A stretch of DNA of 52,108 bases. It comes from an uncultured Acinetobacter sp. (GTDB lineage: Bacteria; Pseudomonadota; Gammaproteobacteria; Pseudomonadales; Moraxellaceae). The notes under the pieces are model-generated. The model searched no databases. It was given only the letters and a program-made list of their open reading frames with translations, and had not been told where the DNA came from. A program made the position numbers and the translations under genes. This document shows, in pieces, positions 23,963-32,229 of this stretch (the first letter of the stretch is position 1; every line of letters begins with the position of its first letter). The stretch is taken from NCBI RefSeq assembly GCF_943914805.1, contig NZ_CALUDM010000007.1, forward strand, positions 1 to 52,108, in the 5' to 3' direction.

Positions 23963-26374
23963 ATGGAAAATGTTGAGGATCAAAAGCATAACGATGATCA
24001 GCCAAGTTATGCACGAATAGAACCTTATACTCATCCTGCTGGTGGTTGGGGCGCTTTATTAAGTGTTGCAAGAAATTTAAAACGACAAGAAGTCTTTAAA
24101 AAAGGGGCGATTACGCTCCTCAATATTAACCAACCGACGGGTTTTGATTGTCCGGGATGTGCATGGCCTGAAAAGAAAGATGCACATGCTTTTAACTTTT
24201 GTGAAAACGGTGCCAAAGCAGTTGCATTTGAAGCAACGTCAAAACGAGTAACGCCGGAATTTTTTGCCACACATACTGTAAGTTGGTTATCCGAACAAAG
24301 TGATTTCTTCCTTGAAGATTCAGGTCGATTGACTGATCCAATGCGTTATGACCCAGTATCAGATAAATATACGCCGATTTCATGGGATGAAGCTTTTAAG
24401 CTGATTGCTAAACATTTGCAAGCTTTGGATGATCCAAATCAAGCTGCATTTTATACCTCTGGTCGTACCAGTAATGAAGCTGCTTTCCTTTACCAACTCT
24501 TTGTTCGTGAATATGGAACCAATAATTTCCCTGATTGTTCAAATATGTGTCATGAAACCACCAGTGTGGGCTTACTTGATTCGATTGGACTCGGTAAGGG
24601 GACTGTAACCTTAGAAGATTTTGATATCGCAGATGCGATCTTCAGTTTTGGTCACAATCCGGGGACCAATCATCCACGTATGTTAGGTACTTTACGTGAA
24701 GTTTCACGTCGTGGTGGTAATATTGTTGCGATTAACCCATTGAAAGAGCGTGGATTAGAACGCTTTCAAGACCCTCAAGCGCCTGTTGAAATGATGACCA
24801 ATGGCAGTACGCCCATTAGTCGCTATTATTTCCAGCCGAAAGTTGGGGGTGACTATGCATTACTGTTCGGTGTGCTTAAACACTTGCGCGAGTGGGACAT
24901 ACAAGCACTTGCTGATGGTAAAAAGAGCGTGTTTGACCGTTCATTTATTGAAATGAACACGGTTGGCTTTGATGCCATGATGGAAGAAATTGATCGAACT
25001 GCATGGCCAGATATTCATGCACATACAGGGCTTTCACCTGAGCATTTAGAGTCTTTAGCTAAGATGTATCTCGATGCCAAAACTGCAATTTTCTGTTGGG
25101 GCATGGGAATTACACAGCATCGTCACGGTACAGCCAATGTTCATATGCTCGCAAACTTAATGTTGGCAAGAGGACATATTGGTCGTCCAGGTGCAGGTTT
25201 AGCGCCGATTCGTGGGCATAGTAATGTGCAGGGCGATCGGACAATGGGGATCAATGAATTACCAAGTCCTAAATTACTCGACAATATTGATCGTGTCTTT
25301 GGGATTAAATCTCCACGTCATCATGGTTTTGGGGTGGTCGACACCATCAAAGCGATGTATGAGGGTGATGTAAAAGTCTTTATTGGTTTGGGCGGTAATT
25401 TTGCTGTTGCAACGCCTGATACACCGTATACCCAAGAAGGATTACGTCGTTGTAATTTAACGGTACACATTGCAACTAAACTTAACCGAAGTCATTTGGT
25501 CTGTGGTAAAGAAGCACTCATTTTACCGTGCTTAGGTCGTACCGAAATTGATAAGCAGTTACATGGTGTGCAAGCAGTTAGTGTAGAAGATTCAATGAGT
25601 AATGTGCATCTTTCTGCAGGTCGTAATGAACCTATTTCCAATGACTTATTATCAGAACCAGATATCGTAGCGCGTATAGCAACTGCAGTTTTACCCAACA
25701 GTGATATTAAATGGAAATGGTATGTGGAAAGTTATGACCGCATTCGTGATTCTATTGAAGAAGTTTTTGATGAGTTCCATGATTTTAATGCACGAGTATA
25801 TCAACCGGGTGGTTTCCACTTGGAACATCCAGCGAATCAGCATGTTTGGAATACACCAGTCGGTAAGGCACAATTTTTAATTACCCCATTGGCTGAGGTC
25901 TATGCGGATAAAGAAAATAAATATGCTGAACAATATACAGGTGCAAAAGTCTATACTTTGATGACCACGCGTTCTCACGACCAATACAACACCACGTTGT
26001 ATGGACTAGATGACCGTTATCGTGGTGTATATGGTCAACGCCGTGTATTGTTTATGAATGCTGACGATATCGCTGCTGCTGGTTTTGTTGCAGATCAGTG
26101 GGTAGATATTGAAAGTATTTATTCAGATGGTGTTAAACGTGTCGTTCAGAGCTTCCGTATCGTACCTTACAATATTCCAAGAGGAAGTTTGGCTGCCTAT
26201 TATCCCGAAACAAATCCACTGGTTGCACTCAGTAGCCATGATAAATATGCAAAAATTCCTGCCTCAAAAAGTGTACCTGTGATTTTGCATGCAGGACAAG
26301 CGCCTGAGCATTTCAACTTGGCAGAAGCAGTAGATCCTGAAAATGCTGATGAAATTATAGAAAGAGCAGGCTAA
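23963..26374 (+). CDS. ydeP: YdeP/FdhF-family molybdopterin oxidoreductase
   Basis: An 803-aa catalytic subunit of the DMSO-reductase superfamily, in the YdeP branch often annotated as formate-dehydrogenase-alpha-like. Visible parts are the N-terminal TGFDCPGCAWP, the domain NQAAFYTSGRTSNEAAFLYQ, the Moco-binding DCSNMCHETTSVGL, GRPGAGLAPIRGHSNVQGD, and the C-terminal cofactor-lid domain with TTRSHDQYNTTLYGLDDR. Only two Cys of a cluster-like motif are near the N-terminus, followed by a distant FC, so a standard four-Cys 4Fe-4S motif is not evident. The true substrate is unknown; E. coli YdeP is linked to acid resistance. No partner electron-transfer subunit is next to it. fdhD follows, as expected for a sulfurated bis-MGD enzyme. 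Confidence 0.85.
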   Translation: MENVEDQKHNDDQPSYARIEPYTHPAGGWGALLSVARNLKRQEVFKKGAITLLNINQPTGFDCPGCAWPEKKDAHAFNFCENGAKAVAFEATSKRVTPEFFATHTVSWLSEQSDFFLEDSGRLTDPMRYDPVSDKYTPISWDEAFKLIAKHLQALDDPNQAAFYTSGRTSNEAAFLYQLFVREYGTNNFPDCSNMCHETTSVGLLDSIGLGKGTVTLEDFDIADAIFSFGHNPGTNHPRMLGTLREVSRRGGNIVAINPLKERGLERFQDPQAPVEMMTNGSTPISRYYFQPKVGGDYALLFGVLKHLREWDIQALADGKKSVFDRSFIEMNTVGFDAMMEEIDRTAWPDIHAHTGLSPEHLESLAKMYLDAKTAIFCWGMGITQHRHGTANVHMLANLMLARGHIGRPGAGLAPIRGHSNVQGDRTMGINELPSPKLLDNIDRVFGIKSPRHHGFGVVDTIKAMYEGDVKVFIGLGGNFAVATPDTPYTQEGLRRCNLTVHIATKLNRSHLVCGKEALILPCLGRTEIDKQLHGVQAVSVEDSMSNVHLSAGRNEPISNDLLSEPDIVARIATAVLPNSDIKWKWYVESYDRIRDSIEEVFDEFHDFNARVYQPGGFHLEHPANQHVWNTPVGKAQFLITPLAEVYADKENKYAEQYTGAKVYTLMTTRSHDQYNTTLYGLDDRYRGVYGQRRVLFMNADDIAAAGFVADQWVDIESIYSDGVKRVVQSFRIVPYNIPRGSLAAYYPETNPLVALSSHDKYAKIPASKSVPVILHAGQAPEHFNLAEAVDPENADEIIERAG

Positions 26375-26424
26375 GACATCATTGGGTTGTATGTTGTTTA
26401 GAATGTAAGAGAGTATTGATTTAT

Positions 26425-26452
26425 GGAATGACATTTTTCAAAGTGTCATTCC
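26425..26452 (+). other. intergenic hairpin between ydeP and fdhD
   Basis: A 9-bp perfect stem (GGAATGACA / TGTCATTCC) with a 10-nt loop lies 50 bp after the ydeP stop. It has no T-run, so it is more likely an mRNA-stabilising structure than an intrinsic terminator. Confidence 0.45.
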
Positions 26453-26540
26453 AACGATCAAATGGTTTGAAATTTTTATAGTTTTTATTGCTTCTACATA
26501 TAGAAATTTCGATAAAACCAAAATGGATGTAAGGAAGTCG

Positions 26541-27323
26541 ATGTTGAATTCTCAGGGATATGAAAGCGTTGATATTCAGCGTTTGAATCAGAATGTAGCT
26601 GTAGAACAGTCTGATTTTGTTGTACAAGAATATCCTATTGCATTGGTTTATAATGGAATTTCGCATGCAGTAATGATGGCTACTCCATCAGATATTGAAG
26701 TATTTGCTAAAGGTTTTAGTTTGTCAGAAGGTATTTTGACAAGTTTGAAAGAGCTTTATTCTTTAGAAATACAAGAAACTGAGTTTGGCATTCAAGTTGA
26801 AATGACGATCTCTGCCAGAGCATTTATGGCACTTAAACAACATCGCCGTATGATGGTTGGACGAACAGGCTGTGGTTTGTGTGGTATTGAAAGTTTACAA
26901 CAACTGCATTTTGATTTACCTCAAATTACTACGCAAGTTACTGAGTCATGGTTGGCTCAAATTCCCCCAGCGATTTCTCAACTCAAAGCACGTCAAAAAA
27001 TCACTCAAATTACAGGTGGAGCACATGCTGCTGCATGGGTTGAATCTGGAGAAATTATTGCTTTATTTGAAGATGTAGGGCGACATAATGCCCTAGATAA
27101 ATTATTAGGTTATATTGCTGAAAACCAGTGTGATGTAAGCCAAGGCTTTGTTGTTATGACCAGTCGGGCAAGTTATGAATTGATTCGTAAATGTGCGCAG
27201 CTTAATATTGGTCTGCTTGCATGTATCTCCGCACCAACCAGTATGGCGATCAATATGGCAAAAAGGTCAGGTCTAACATTGGCGAGTTTCTGCCGTGGTG
27301 ATGGTTTTGTTTTATATACATAA
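26541..27323 (+). CDS. fdhD: formate dehydrogenase accessory sulfurtransferase
   Basis: FdhD passes sulfur to the molybdenum cofactor of formate-dehydrogenase-type enzymes. The sulfur-carrying CxxC is Cys111/Cys114 in GRTGCGLCG; the conserved TGGAHAAAWV and EDVGRHNALDKLLG are present. The ATG at 26541 is preferred because AAGGA lies 5 nt before it, giving 260 aa; the ATG at 26523 has no ribosome binding site. It follows ydeP on the same strand, so that enzyme is the likely client. Confidence 0.93.
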   Translation: MLNSQGYESVDIQRLNQNVAVEQSDFVVQEYPIALVYNGISHAVMMATPSDIEVFAKGFSLSEGILTSLKELYSLEIQETEFGIQVEMTISARAFMALKQHRRMMVGRTGCGLCGIESLQQLHFDLPQITTQVTESWLAQIPPAISQLKARQKITQITGGAHAAAWVESGEIIALFEDVGRHNALDKLLGYIAENQCDVSQGFVVMTSRASYELIRKCAQLNIGLLACISAPTSMAINMAKRSGLTLASFCRGDGFVLYT

Positions 27324-27431
27324 CAGTTAAATACAAATTTTTATAAAAAATAAAATTGAACTGATATCTTTTCATTTATCTTTTTTGTCAGTTATCTTTA
27401 GTGAAGCTAATATCCCTATTTGAGTAAATTT

Positions 27432-27782
27432 ATGCATGACGTCAAATTAAAATTACAGTTAAGAGTGCTGCTTAAGGAAGATATTGCTTTTGGTCCAGGT
27501 AAGGCTGAGTTATTGGAAGAAATTCGCCGTTCAGGTTCAATTTCGCAAGCAGCGAAAAATATGAAGATGAGTTATCGTCGAGCATGGCAGTTGGTTGAAA
27601 CAATGAACCACAGTTTTATGCATCCTTTGGTCGAAACGCAAAAGGGTGGAACACATGGTGGTGGTGCAACGGTCACTGATTTTGGTGAAAAAATTCTAAA
27701 TCAATATAGACGCATGGAAGAAAATGCTCGCCAAGTTGTTGAGCATGATTTTGAGGAAATTTCGAGTTTTCTTAAAAAATAA
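27432..27782 (+). CDS. ModE-like winged-helix regulator without molybdate domain
   Basis: About 116 aa containing only the N-terminal LysR-type winged helix of ModE: LLEEIRRSGSISQAAKNMKMSYRRAWQLV followed by GGTHGGGATVTDFG. Full ModE has about 260 aa with two C-terminal MOP domains that bind molybdate. Short proteins of this kind are common near molybdenum genes. The ATG at 27432 is used; a TTG at 27420 is possible. It ends the molybdenum region and may regulate modABC or the ydeP-fdhD genes. Confidence 0.85.
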   Translation: MHDVKLKLQLRVLLKEDIAFGPGKAELLEEIRRSGSISQAAKNMKMSYRRAWQLVETMNHSFMHPLVETQKGGTHGGGATVTDFGEKILNQYRRMEENARQVVEHDFEEISSFLKK

Positions 27783-27829
27783 AATCAATCTAAGTCAAAC
27801 AATATTTCTGATGAATATCGATTTAGCTA

Positions 27830-27859
27830 GATTTCAGCGTAATCGCTATTTTTGAAATC
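27830..27859 (+). terminator. possible terminator between convergent modE-like and mdcH genes
   Basis: AGCG-TAAT-CGCT followed by ATTTTT, enclosed in a longer GATTTCA / TGAAATC pairing. Short, so tentative. Confidence 0.35.
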
Positions 27860-27876
27860 ACAATTTAAATAAATTT

Positions 27877-28788
27877 TTACATAAATTTAGAAATCCAATT
27901 TTTCACGCCATCCATGCTACTAAAATCATCGATACTGCGAGCATGTACATTTGGCATCACTTGGTTAATCATGCGGGTTAATGCATTTCCCGGACCTATT
28001 TCTAAAATAACATCGGGTTGATATTCTTGAATGGTTTCCATGCAATTATACCAATTGAGTGTATGATCAATTTGTTCTGATAAAATTGATATAGCATCTT
28101 GAGTTAATGAATATTTTTGCCCATGACTGGCACTGATTAACGAGAAATTCATTCTATTTAAAGATTGTTGATGTAAATATGTAGAAAAGTCATCAGCAGC
28201 TTTTTTTAAAAAAGAAGTATGTGAGGGAATAGAAACTTTTAATTTACTTACGTTTTGAGCGCCATGTGATTGAGCACTTTGTAACAATTGTTCCAGTTCG
28301 GAATCTGTACCGCCAATAATATAGTGTGCTTCATTGAGCTTAATTGAAATTTCGGTTTGGGTACTTTTCAGTAAGGGTAAAAGTTGCTCGCTATTTAAAC
28401 CTTGTATAGACACTAGACCACTATTTTCAGGGCTGTGCAGGCTCATAAATTCCGCCCGCTTTGAAATCAGTTGCAGAGATTGAGAAAAGTCCATATTCGC
28501 ACTACAACAAAATGCACTGGCTTCGCCCAATGAATAACCTGCAAGCAGTTCAGGCTCTGGCAGTTGAGCCATAATTTTTTGCCATCTTAAATATTGCAAA
28601 GTGAATATAAAAGGTTGAGCAAACTGATTTTCAAAAATTGTTTCAGGCTTTTTCTGCAAGTCTAAGCTTGCTAATTGATCGGTTAAATTTTCTAAATTCA
28701 GTGCATATTCTTCAGCACCTGCTTGTACTTCCTGAATATGCTGAATTGACTGTAAGCCTTGTCCACTAAAGATCACGACAAAGTTCAT
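27877..28788 (-). CDS. mdcH: malonyl-CoA:ACP transacylase of malonate decarboxylase
   Basis: MdcH charges the decarboxylase acyl carrier protein with malonyl groups. The FabD-like fold shows the N-terminal VVIFSGQGLQS, the nucleophile motif GYSLGEASA, and the catalytic His in VSIPSHTSFL. The start at 28788 (AAGGTGG upstream, 303 aa) is preferred over the longer frame from 28839, whose extra residues are hydrophobic and unlike the family. The start lies inside the end of mdcB (23-bp overlap). It is the last gene of the operon. Confidence 0.9.
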   Translation of the reverse strand: MNFVVIFSGQGLQSIQHIQEVQAGAEEYALNLENLTDQLASLDLQKKPETIFENQFAQPFIFTLQYLRWQKIMAQLPEPELLAGYSLGEASAFCCSANMDFSQSLQLISKRAEFMSLHSPENSGLVSIQGLNSEQLLPLLKSTQTEISIKLNEAHYIIGGTDSELEQLLQSAQSHGAQNVSKLKVSIPSHTSFLKKAADDFSTYLHQQSLNRMNFSLISASHGQKYSLTQDAISILSEQIDHTLNWYNCMETIQEYQPDVILEIGPGNALTRMINQVMPNVHARSIDDFSSMDGVKNWISKFM

Positions 28789-29653
28789 GTTCCACCTTAT
28801 AAAAAAATAAAGTAATACCCAAAAGGTCAGCACTGCCACCAGGACTCAGATGATGTGCTGTAAAATATTGGTTCATATGATTTAATTTGGTTTTCCAATC
28901 ATGTTGTAACACACCGCCATCATCAAGAAACTTTTTTGCCATTTCTTGGACAATAAAAAGCGCGCTCATACCGCCACGCCAAACGATATTGGTATCGGAT
29001 AATTGGCTAATAAGCAATAACAGGGTTTGCATAGATGCCGAAACGGAATCGCCTGTCGCAAGCATGGTCGATTTATAGCAGGGCAATGCTTGATTTTGGA
29101 TAATTTCGAAACCGTGAGCGACTTGCTCAATAGCACCTGTAATACCGTATTTTTTGCGCATTTGCTGACCGTGGCTCAATGGATTTCTTGTCAGATTGTG
29201 CAATAAGTCAGATTGCCAATTTTCAATAATTTGCTGACAAATATGTTCAGTTCGTATTGGGAGGTTTTTTTTCAGACATTGACCTAATCCTGCACAAGCA
29301 AAGCCGAGATTAAAAATCGCACCTTTATGGGTATTAATATCACCTGTTGCCTTGAGCATGCGCTGTTCGTAGTGTATGCCAGTTTGTTGTAAGTGATGAA
29401 ATGGATTTTGGGCAAAACCATGTTCACACAACTGCGCATAATAACCCTGCATAGAGCGAATACTTTTTAGAAACAAGGGATAATCCATATCGGTATGGCT
29501 TCCTTGATTTGAAGGGCAAACAAGTCCAGGTTTAAGCTCAAGGCTCACTTCATCTTGTAGGGCAGACAAAGCCAGTTGATCTACTTGATTTGTAATATAA
29601 TCAAGATCTACCGTATATTCAGGCTGGGTAATGGTGTTGCTGTTGTAATACAT
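28766..29653 (-). CDS. mdcB: triphosphoribosyl-dephospho-CoA synthase
   Basis: MdcB makes the precursor 2'-(5''-triphosphoribosyl)-3'-dephospho-CoA of the decarboxylase prosthetic group from dephospho-CoA and ATP. The 295-aa protein is a CitG-type enzyme with ELKPGLVCPSNQGSHTDMD, THKGAIFNLGFACAGLG and SPGGSADLLGITLF. GGAGG lies 8 nt before the ATG at 29653; an upstream start at 29680 lacks one. It overlaps the end of mdcG and the start of mdcH. Confidence 0.93.
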   Translation of the reverse strand: MYYNSNTITQPEYTVDLDYITNQVDQLALSALQDEVSLELKPGLVCPSNQGSHTDMDYPLFLKSIRSMQGYYAQLCEHGFAQNPFHHLQQTGIHYEQRMLKATGDINTHKGAIFNLGFACAGLGQCLKKNLPIRTEHICQQIIENWQSDLLHNLTRNPLSHGQQMRKKYGITGAIEQVAHGFEIIQNQALPCYKSTMLATGDSVSASMQTLLLLISQLSDTNIVWRGGMSALFIVQEMAKKFLDDGGVLQHDWKTKLNHMNQYFTAHHLSPGGSADLLGITLFFYKVEHELCRDL

Positions 29654-30296
29654 CGAGCTGACCTCCACCGATATCAGCAATATTTTGCAGGCTGATGTGT
29701 CGTAATTCTTTTACAATAACTTGCTCTTGTTGATGTTGAAGCGCAAAAATAAGTTCATTGAATGATATATTTTGAGTTTCACTTATACTTATTTCTCCAT
29801 CAATATTGATGGAAATACGCTGTTTGATTTGAATAATTTCTTCAAGTAACTGATTTAAGTAACTGATATTTTCAAGTTGAATCAGCAGATCTAAATCCGA
29901 TTGCGAATGAACAAAAGGTTCTTTGGTTAAAAATTGATTTGCATAAGAGCCATAGACATGTACTGAACATGGAAGCATAGCGATTCGGCGAATAAAACTT
30001 TTCAGTTCAGTACTTGTTTGATCATTAAAAAAATCAAGAATTGTCGATAACAGGAGTGGTTTGTGGCTTAACGTCGGTGTCGTGCTTAAACCCAAAGCCA
30101 CACGGTGTTTTTGACCTTGAACCACACAATTGATTGCCACTTTGAAATAATCTTCAGATTCCTGTCTACACACAGTAAACGGAATATTATGCAGAATCAT
30201 ATCCTGTACTTTAGATTGAACTTCTTGAGAAAGAGATTTATCTAAAAATTGAAATTCATCTGTTGTTTGAAGATAGATCAGATCGTGGCGGTTCAT
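29619..30296 (-). CDS. mdcG: phosphoribosyl-dephospho-CoA transferase
   Basis: MdcG attaches the prosthetic group made by MdcB to a serine of the carrier protein MdcC. The 225-aa protein has the nucleotidyltransferase-like signature VHVYGSYANQFLT followed by QSDLDLLIQL, whose two Asp residues are the expected metal ligands. It starts 12 bp after mdcE, preceded by AAAGGAATC. Confidence 0.92.
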   Translation of the reverse strand: MNRHDLIYLQTTDEFQFLDKSLSQEVQSKVQDMILHNIPFTVCRQESEDYFKVAINCVVQGQKHRVALGLSTTPTLSHKPLLLSTILDFFNDQTSTELKSFIRRIAMLPCSVHVYGSYANQFLTKEPFVHSQSDLDLLIQLENISYLNQLLEEIIQIKQRISINIDGEISISETQNISFNELIFALQHQQEQVIVKELRHISLQNIADIGGGQLDVLQQQHHYPA

Positions 30297-30308
30297 TTTG
30301 CGATTCCT

Positions 30309-31025
30309 TTAAGCGGATAATACAGCCTGAACAATGTCATTGCATAAATGACGACCTTGTCTTTGTTGAGCAAGTTCTCTGCGTTCATCATCCAGATAGG
30401 TATTTATCTGAAAGGTCTGTTTTTGAATAGCTTGCCCAATCAGATCAGTATTTAGGTCATCCCAAATTTCAGCAATAGCTCCCATTTTGTAAAAATTCTG
30501 TACGCCTGGGGCAAAAATTGCCGAACTTTGTGACAGTTCCTTCAATCGTTCTACTGGAATTTTTGTGACACGCGACATTGCATTTAAATCCATGACTTTG
30601 ACCTGACTGTCTTGTAAAGCAAAGACTTGATTCGCCATGAGGCCATAAGACAGGAAACCACCACTGACCGCTTCTCCAAAAATAATGGCTAAGTTAGGAT
30701 GTCCTTGTCTACGTAGCAGATCTACACAGCTGGCAAGGTGAGCAAAAGTTCTGTTTAAGCACAATAATTCATCTGAACGAGATAAAGCTTGTCCTTGAGT
30801 ATCGACAATAAAAACAACAGGGCTTTGATCATTTTGTGCAATGATATCCAACACTTCAGTTGCAATTTGCAACGCAATCTCTTGATTGATCGGTGCTGAG
30901 TTTACTGTACCCACAATGCGAACTTTTCCAGCAGAAGTTTGTGCGGAACCTTTAATAAAATGCCCTTGAATGTCATAGTCCAGACCCTGAGGGAATAGCT
31001 GATTTAAAATAACTTCAGTTTCCAT
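30309..31025 (-). CDS. mdcE: malonate decarboxylase gamma subunit
   Basis: With MdcD this forms the carboxyltransferase-fold unit that decarboxylates malonyl-S-ACP. About 238 aa from the ATG at 31025, which has AAGGAATT upstream; the longer frame from 31064 lies inside mdcD. VFIVDTQGQALSRSDEL and AIIFGEAVSGGFLSYGLMANQVFAL match the family. It overlaps mdcD by 11 bp. Confidence 0.93.
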   Translation of the reverse strand: METEVILNQLFPQGLDYDIQGHFIKGSAQTSAGKVRIVGTVNSAPINQEIALQIATEVLDIIAQNDQSPVVFIVDTQGQALSRSDELLCLNRTFAHLASCVDLLRRQGHPNLAIIFGEAVSGGFLSYGLMANQVFALQDSQVKVMDLNAMSRVTKIPVERLKELSQSSAIFAPGVQNFYKMGAIAEIWDDLNTDLIGQAIQKQTFQINTYLDDERRELAQQRQGRHLCNDIVQAVLSA

Positions 31026-31914
31026 AATGAATTCCTTTTTTAATCTGGATGACTTCTTCAGCACTCAGCATTGGAATTTGTTCTGCATTTTCAATTCCCA
31101 TCGCTTTCCAAATGTCTAAGCCATCTTTTTGACCGAACCAGCGTCGATATTGCTGTTCCAAAGATTGCTGTTTTTGTTGTAGCGTATTTAGATTTAAAGC
31201 TTCTGGCTTTATAGATAGGGCATTGATAATGCTCTTCTTAATGTCATCCGTATTATCTTCAGTCAGCACTTGTACATGATCGAGTAAATAACGGTTTTTC
31301 CCACCAGTCACTCGCCAGACTAAGGCACGATCTTTGGAGTCAAATTCTTCCACACCTTTTACTGTTTCAATCACTTCTGGCCCTGAAAGCGCCAAACGAC
31401 CTTCTTCAGACATAATAATATGGCTACTCAAGCATGCACTAATTCCCATACCACCGAATGCACCACACGTTCCACCAATGACAGTAATAATTGGAATACC
31501 TGCATTTCTCACTTTTAGCATGGCGCGCATAATTTCAGAAATAGCGATCAGTCCTGCATTGGCTTCGTGTAGACGTACACCACCTGAATCTGCGAGGAAA
31601 ACTACAGCAGAAGATTTTTCCTGAATTGCTTTGAGCAATAGGCCTACAATCTTCGCGCCGTGAATTTCACCAACAGCACCACCCATGAATTGGCCTTCTT
31701 GAGCGATGATATGTACAGGGGTTTGATTGATCTTGGCTTTACCAATAATCACACCATCATCAAAACTGCCTGGAATATCTAAAGAGAGTAAGTTTGGACT
31801 TAGTTCAACAGTTCCTGGTTTTAGAAACTCAACAAAACTACCTTGATCAACAAGACTGGAAATACGATTTCTAGCCGTTTTTTCATAAAAGCTTTTTTTA
31901 ATCATATTAAACAT
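31015..31914 (-). CDS. mdcD: malonate decarboxylase beta subunit
   Basis: The carboxyltransferase-like subunit performs the decarboxylation with MdcE. Typical stretches are AQEGQFMGGAVGEIHGAKIVG, VFLADSGGVRLHEANAG and VIGGTCGAFGGMGIS, which form the acyl-thioester site. The ATG at 31914 has AAGGA 8 nt upstream and gives 299 aa; in-frame starts at 31923 and 31905 are possible. It is next to the end of mdcC. Confidence 0.93.
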   Translation of the reverse strand: MFNMIKKSFYEKTARNRISSLVDQGSFVEFLKPGTVELSPNLLSLDIPGSFDDGVIIGKAKINQTPVHIIAQEGQFMGGAVGEIHGAKIVGLLLKAIQEKSSAVVFLADSGGVRLHEANAGLIAISEIMRAMLKVRNAGIPIITVIGGTCGAFGGMGISACLSSHIIMSEEGRLALSGPEVIETVKGVEEFDSKDRALVWRVTGGKNRYLLDHVQVLTEDNTDDIKKSIINALSIKPEALNLNTLQQKQQSLEQQYRRWFGQKDGLDIWKAMGIENAEQIPMLSAEEVIQIKKGIHYGN

Positions 31915-32224
31915 GTTTATCATCCTTCAGCATTGAAACAGCCTGACTGAGGCGTAAACTGACTACTGCAGGTGTAGCACCCATGTCATTGAGCTGAAAT
32001 TTGAGTCCGCCAACATTGTGTCGATTGCAAAACTCCGTGAGTACGGCATGCCAAATCTTTTCAAAACCAGTTGCAGAGGTATTGACTAAAATCTCGCACA
32101 TTTGCGTATTTTCAAGAGGTTTAACAAAAACTTCTAAGTTTCCTGAGCCGACTACACCACAAATAATGTCATGCTGTGCCAGTTCAGTTGGCTTTGAATG
32201 AAGGGAAAAGTTTAGTTGTTCCAT
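31907..32224 (-). CDS. mdcC: malonate decarboxylase acyl carrier protein (delta subunit)
   Basis: The small carrier of about 105 aa holds the phosphoribosyl-dephospho-CoA group, as CitD does in citrate lyase. The serine in CGVVGSGNLEVFV is the expected attachment site. The start at 32224 fits the family beginning MEQLNFSL; the frame continues to 32236 with a weaker candidate. It overlaps mdcD. Confidence 0.92.
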   Translation of the reverse strand: MEQLNFSLHSKPTELAQHDIICGVVGSGNLEVFVKPLENTQMCEILVNTSATGFEKIWHAVLTEFCNRHNVGGLKFQLNDMGATPAVVSLRLSQAVSMLKDDKHV

Positions 32225-32229
32225 AACAA

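Noticed and set aside
28789..28839. Hydrophobic N-terminal extension of MdcH as a membrane anchor
   Set aside because: It overlaps mdcB in another frame, has no ribosome binding site, and the FabD-like fold begins at the ATG at 28788.
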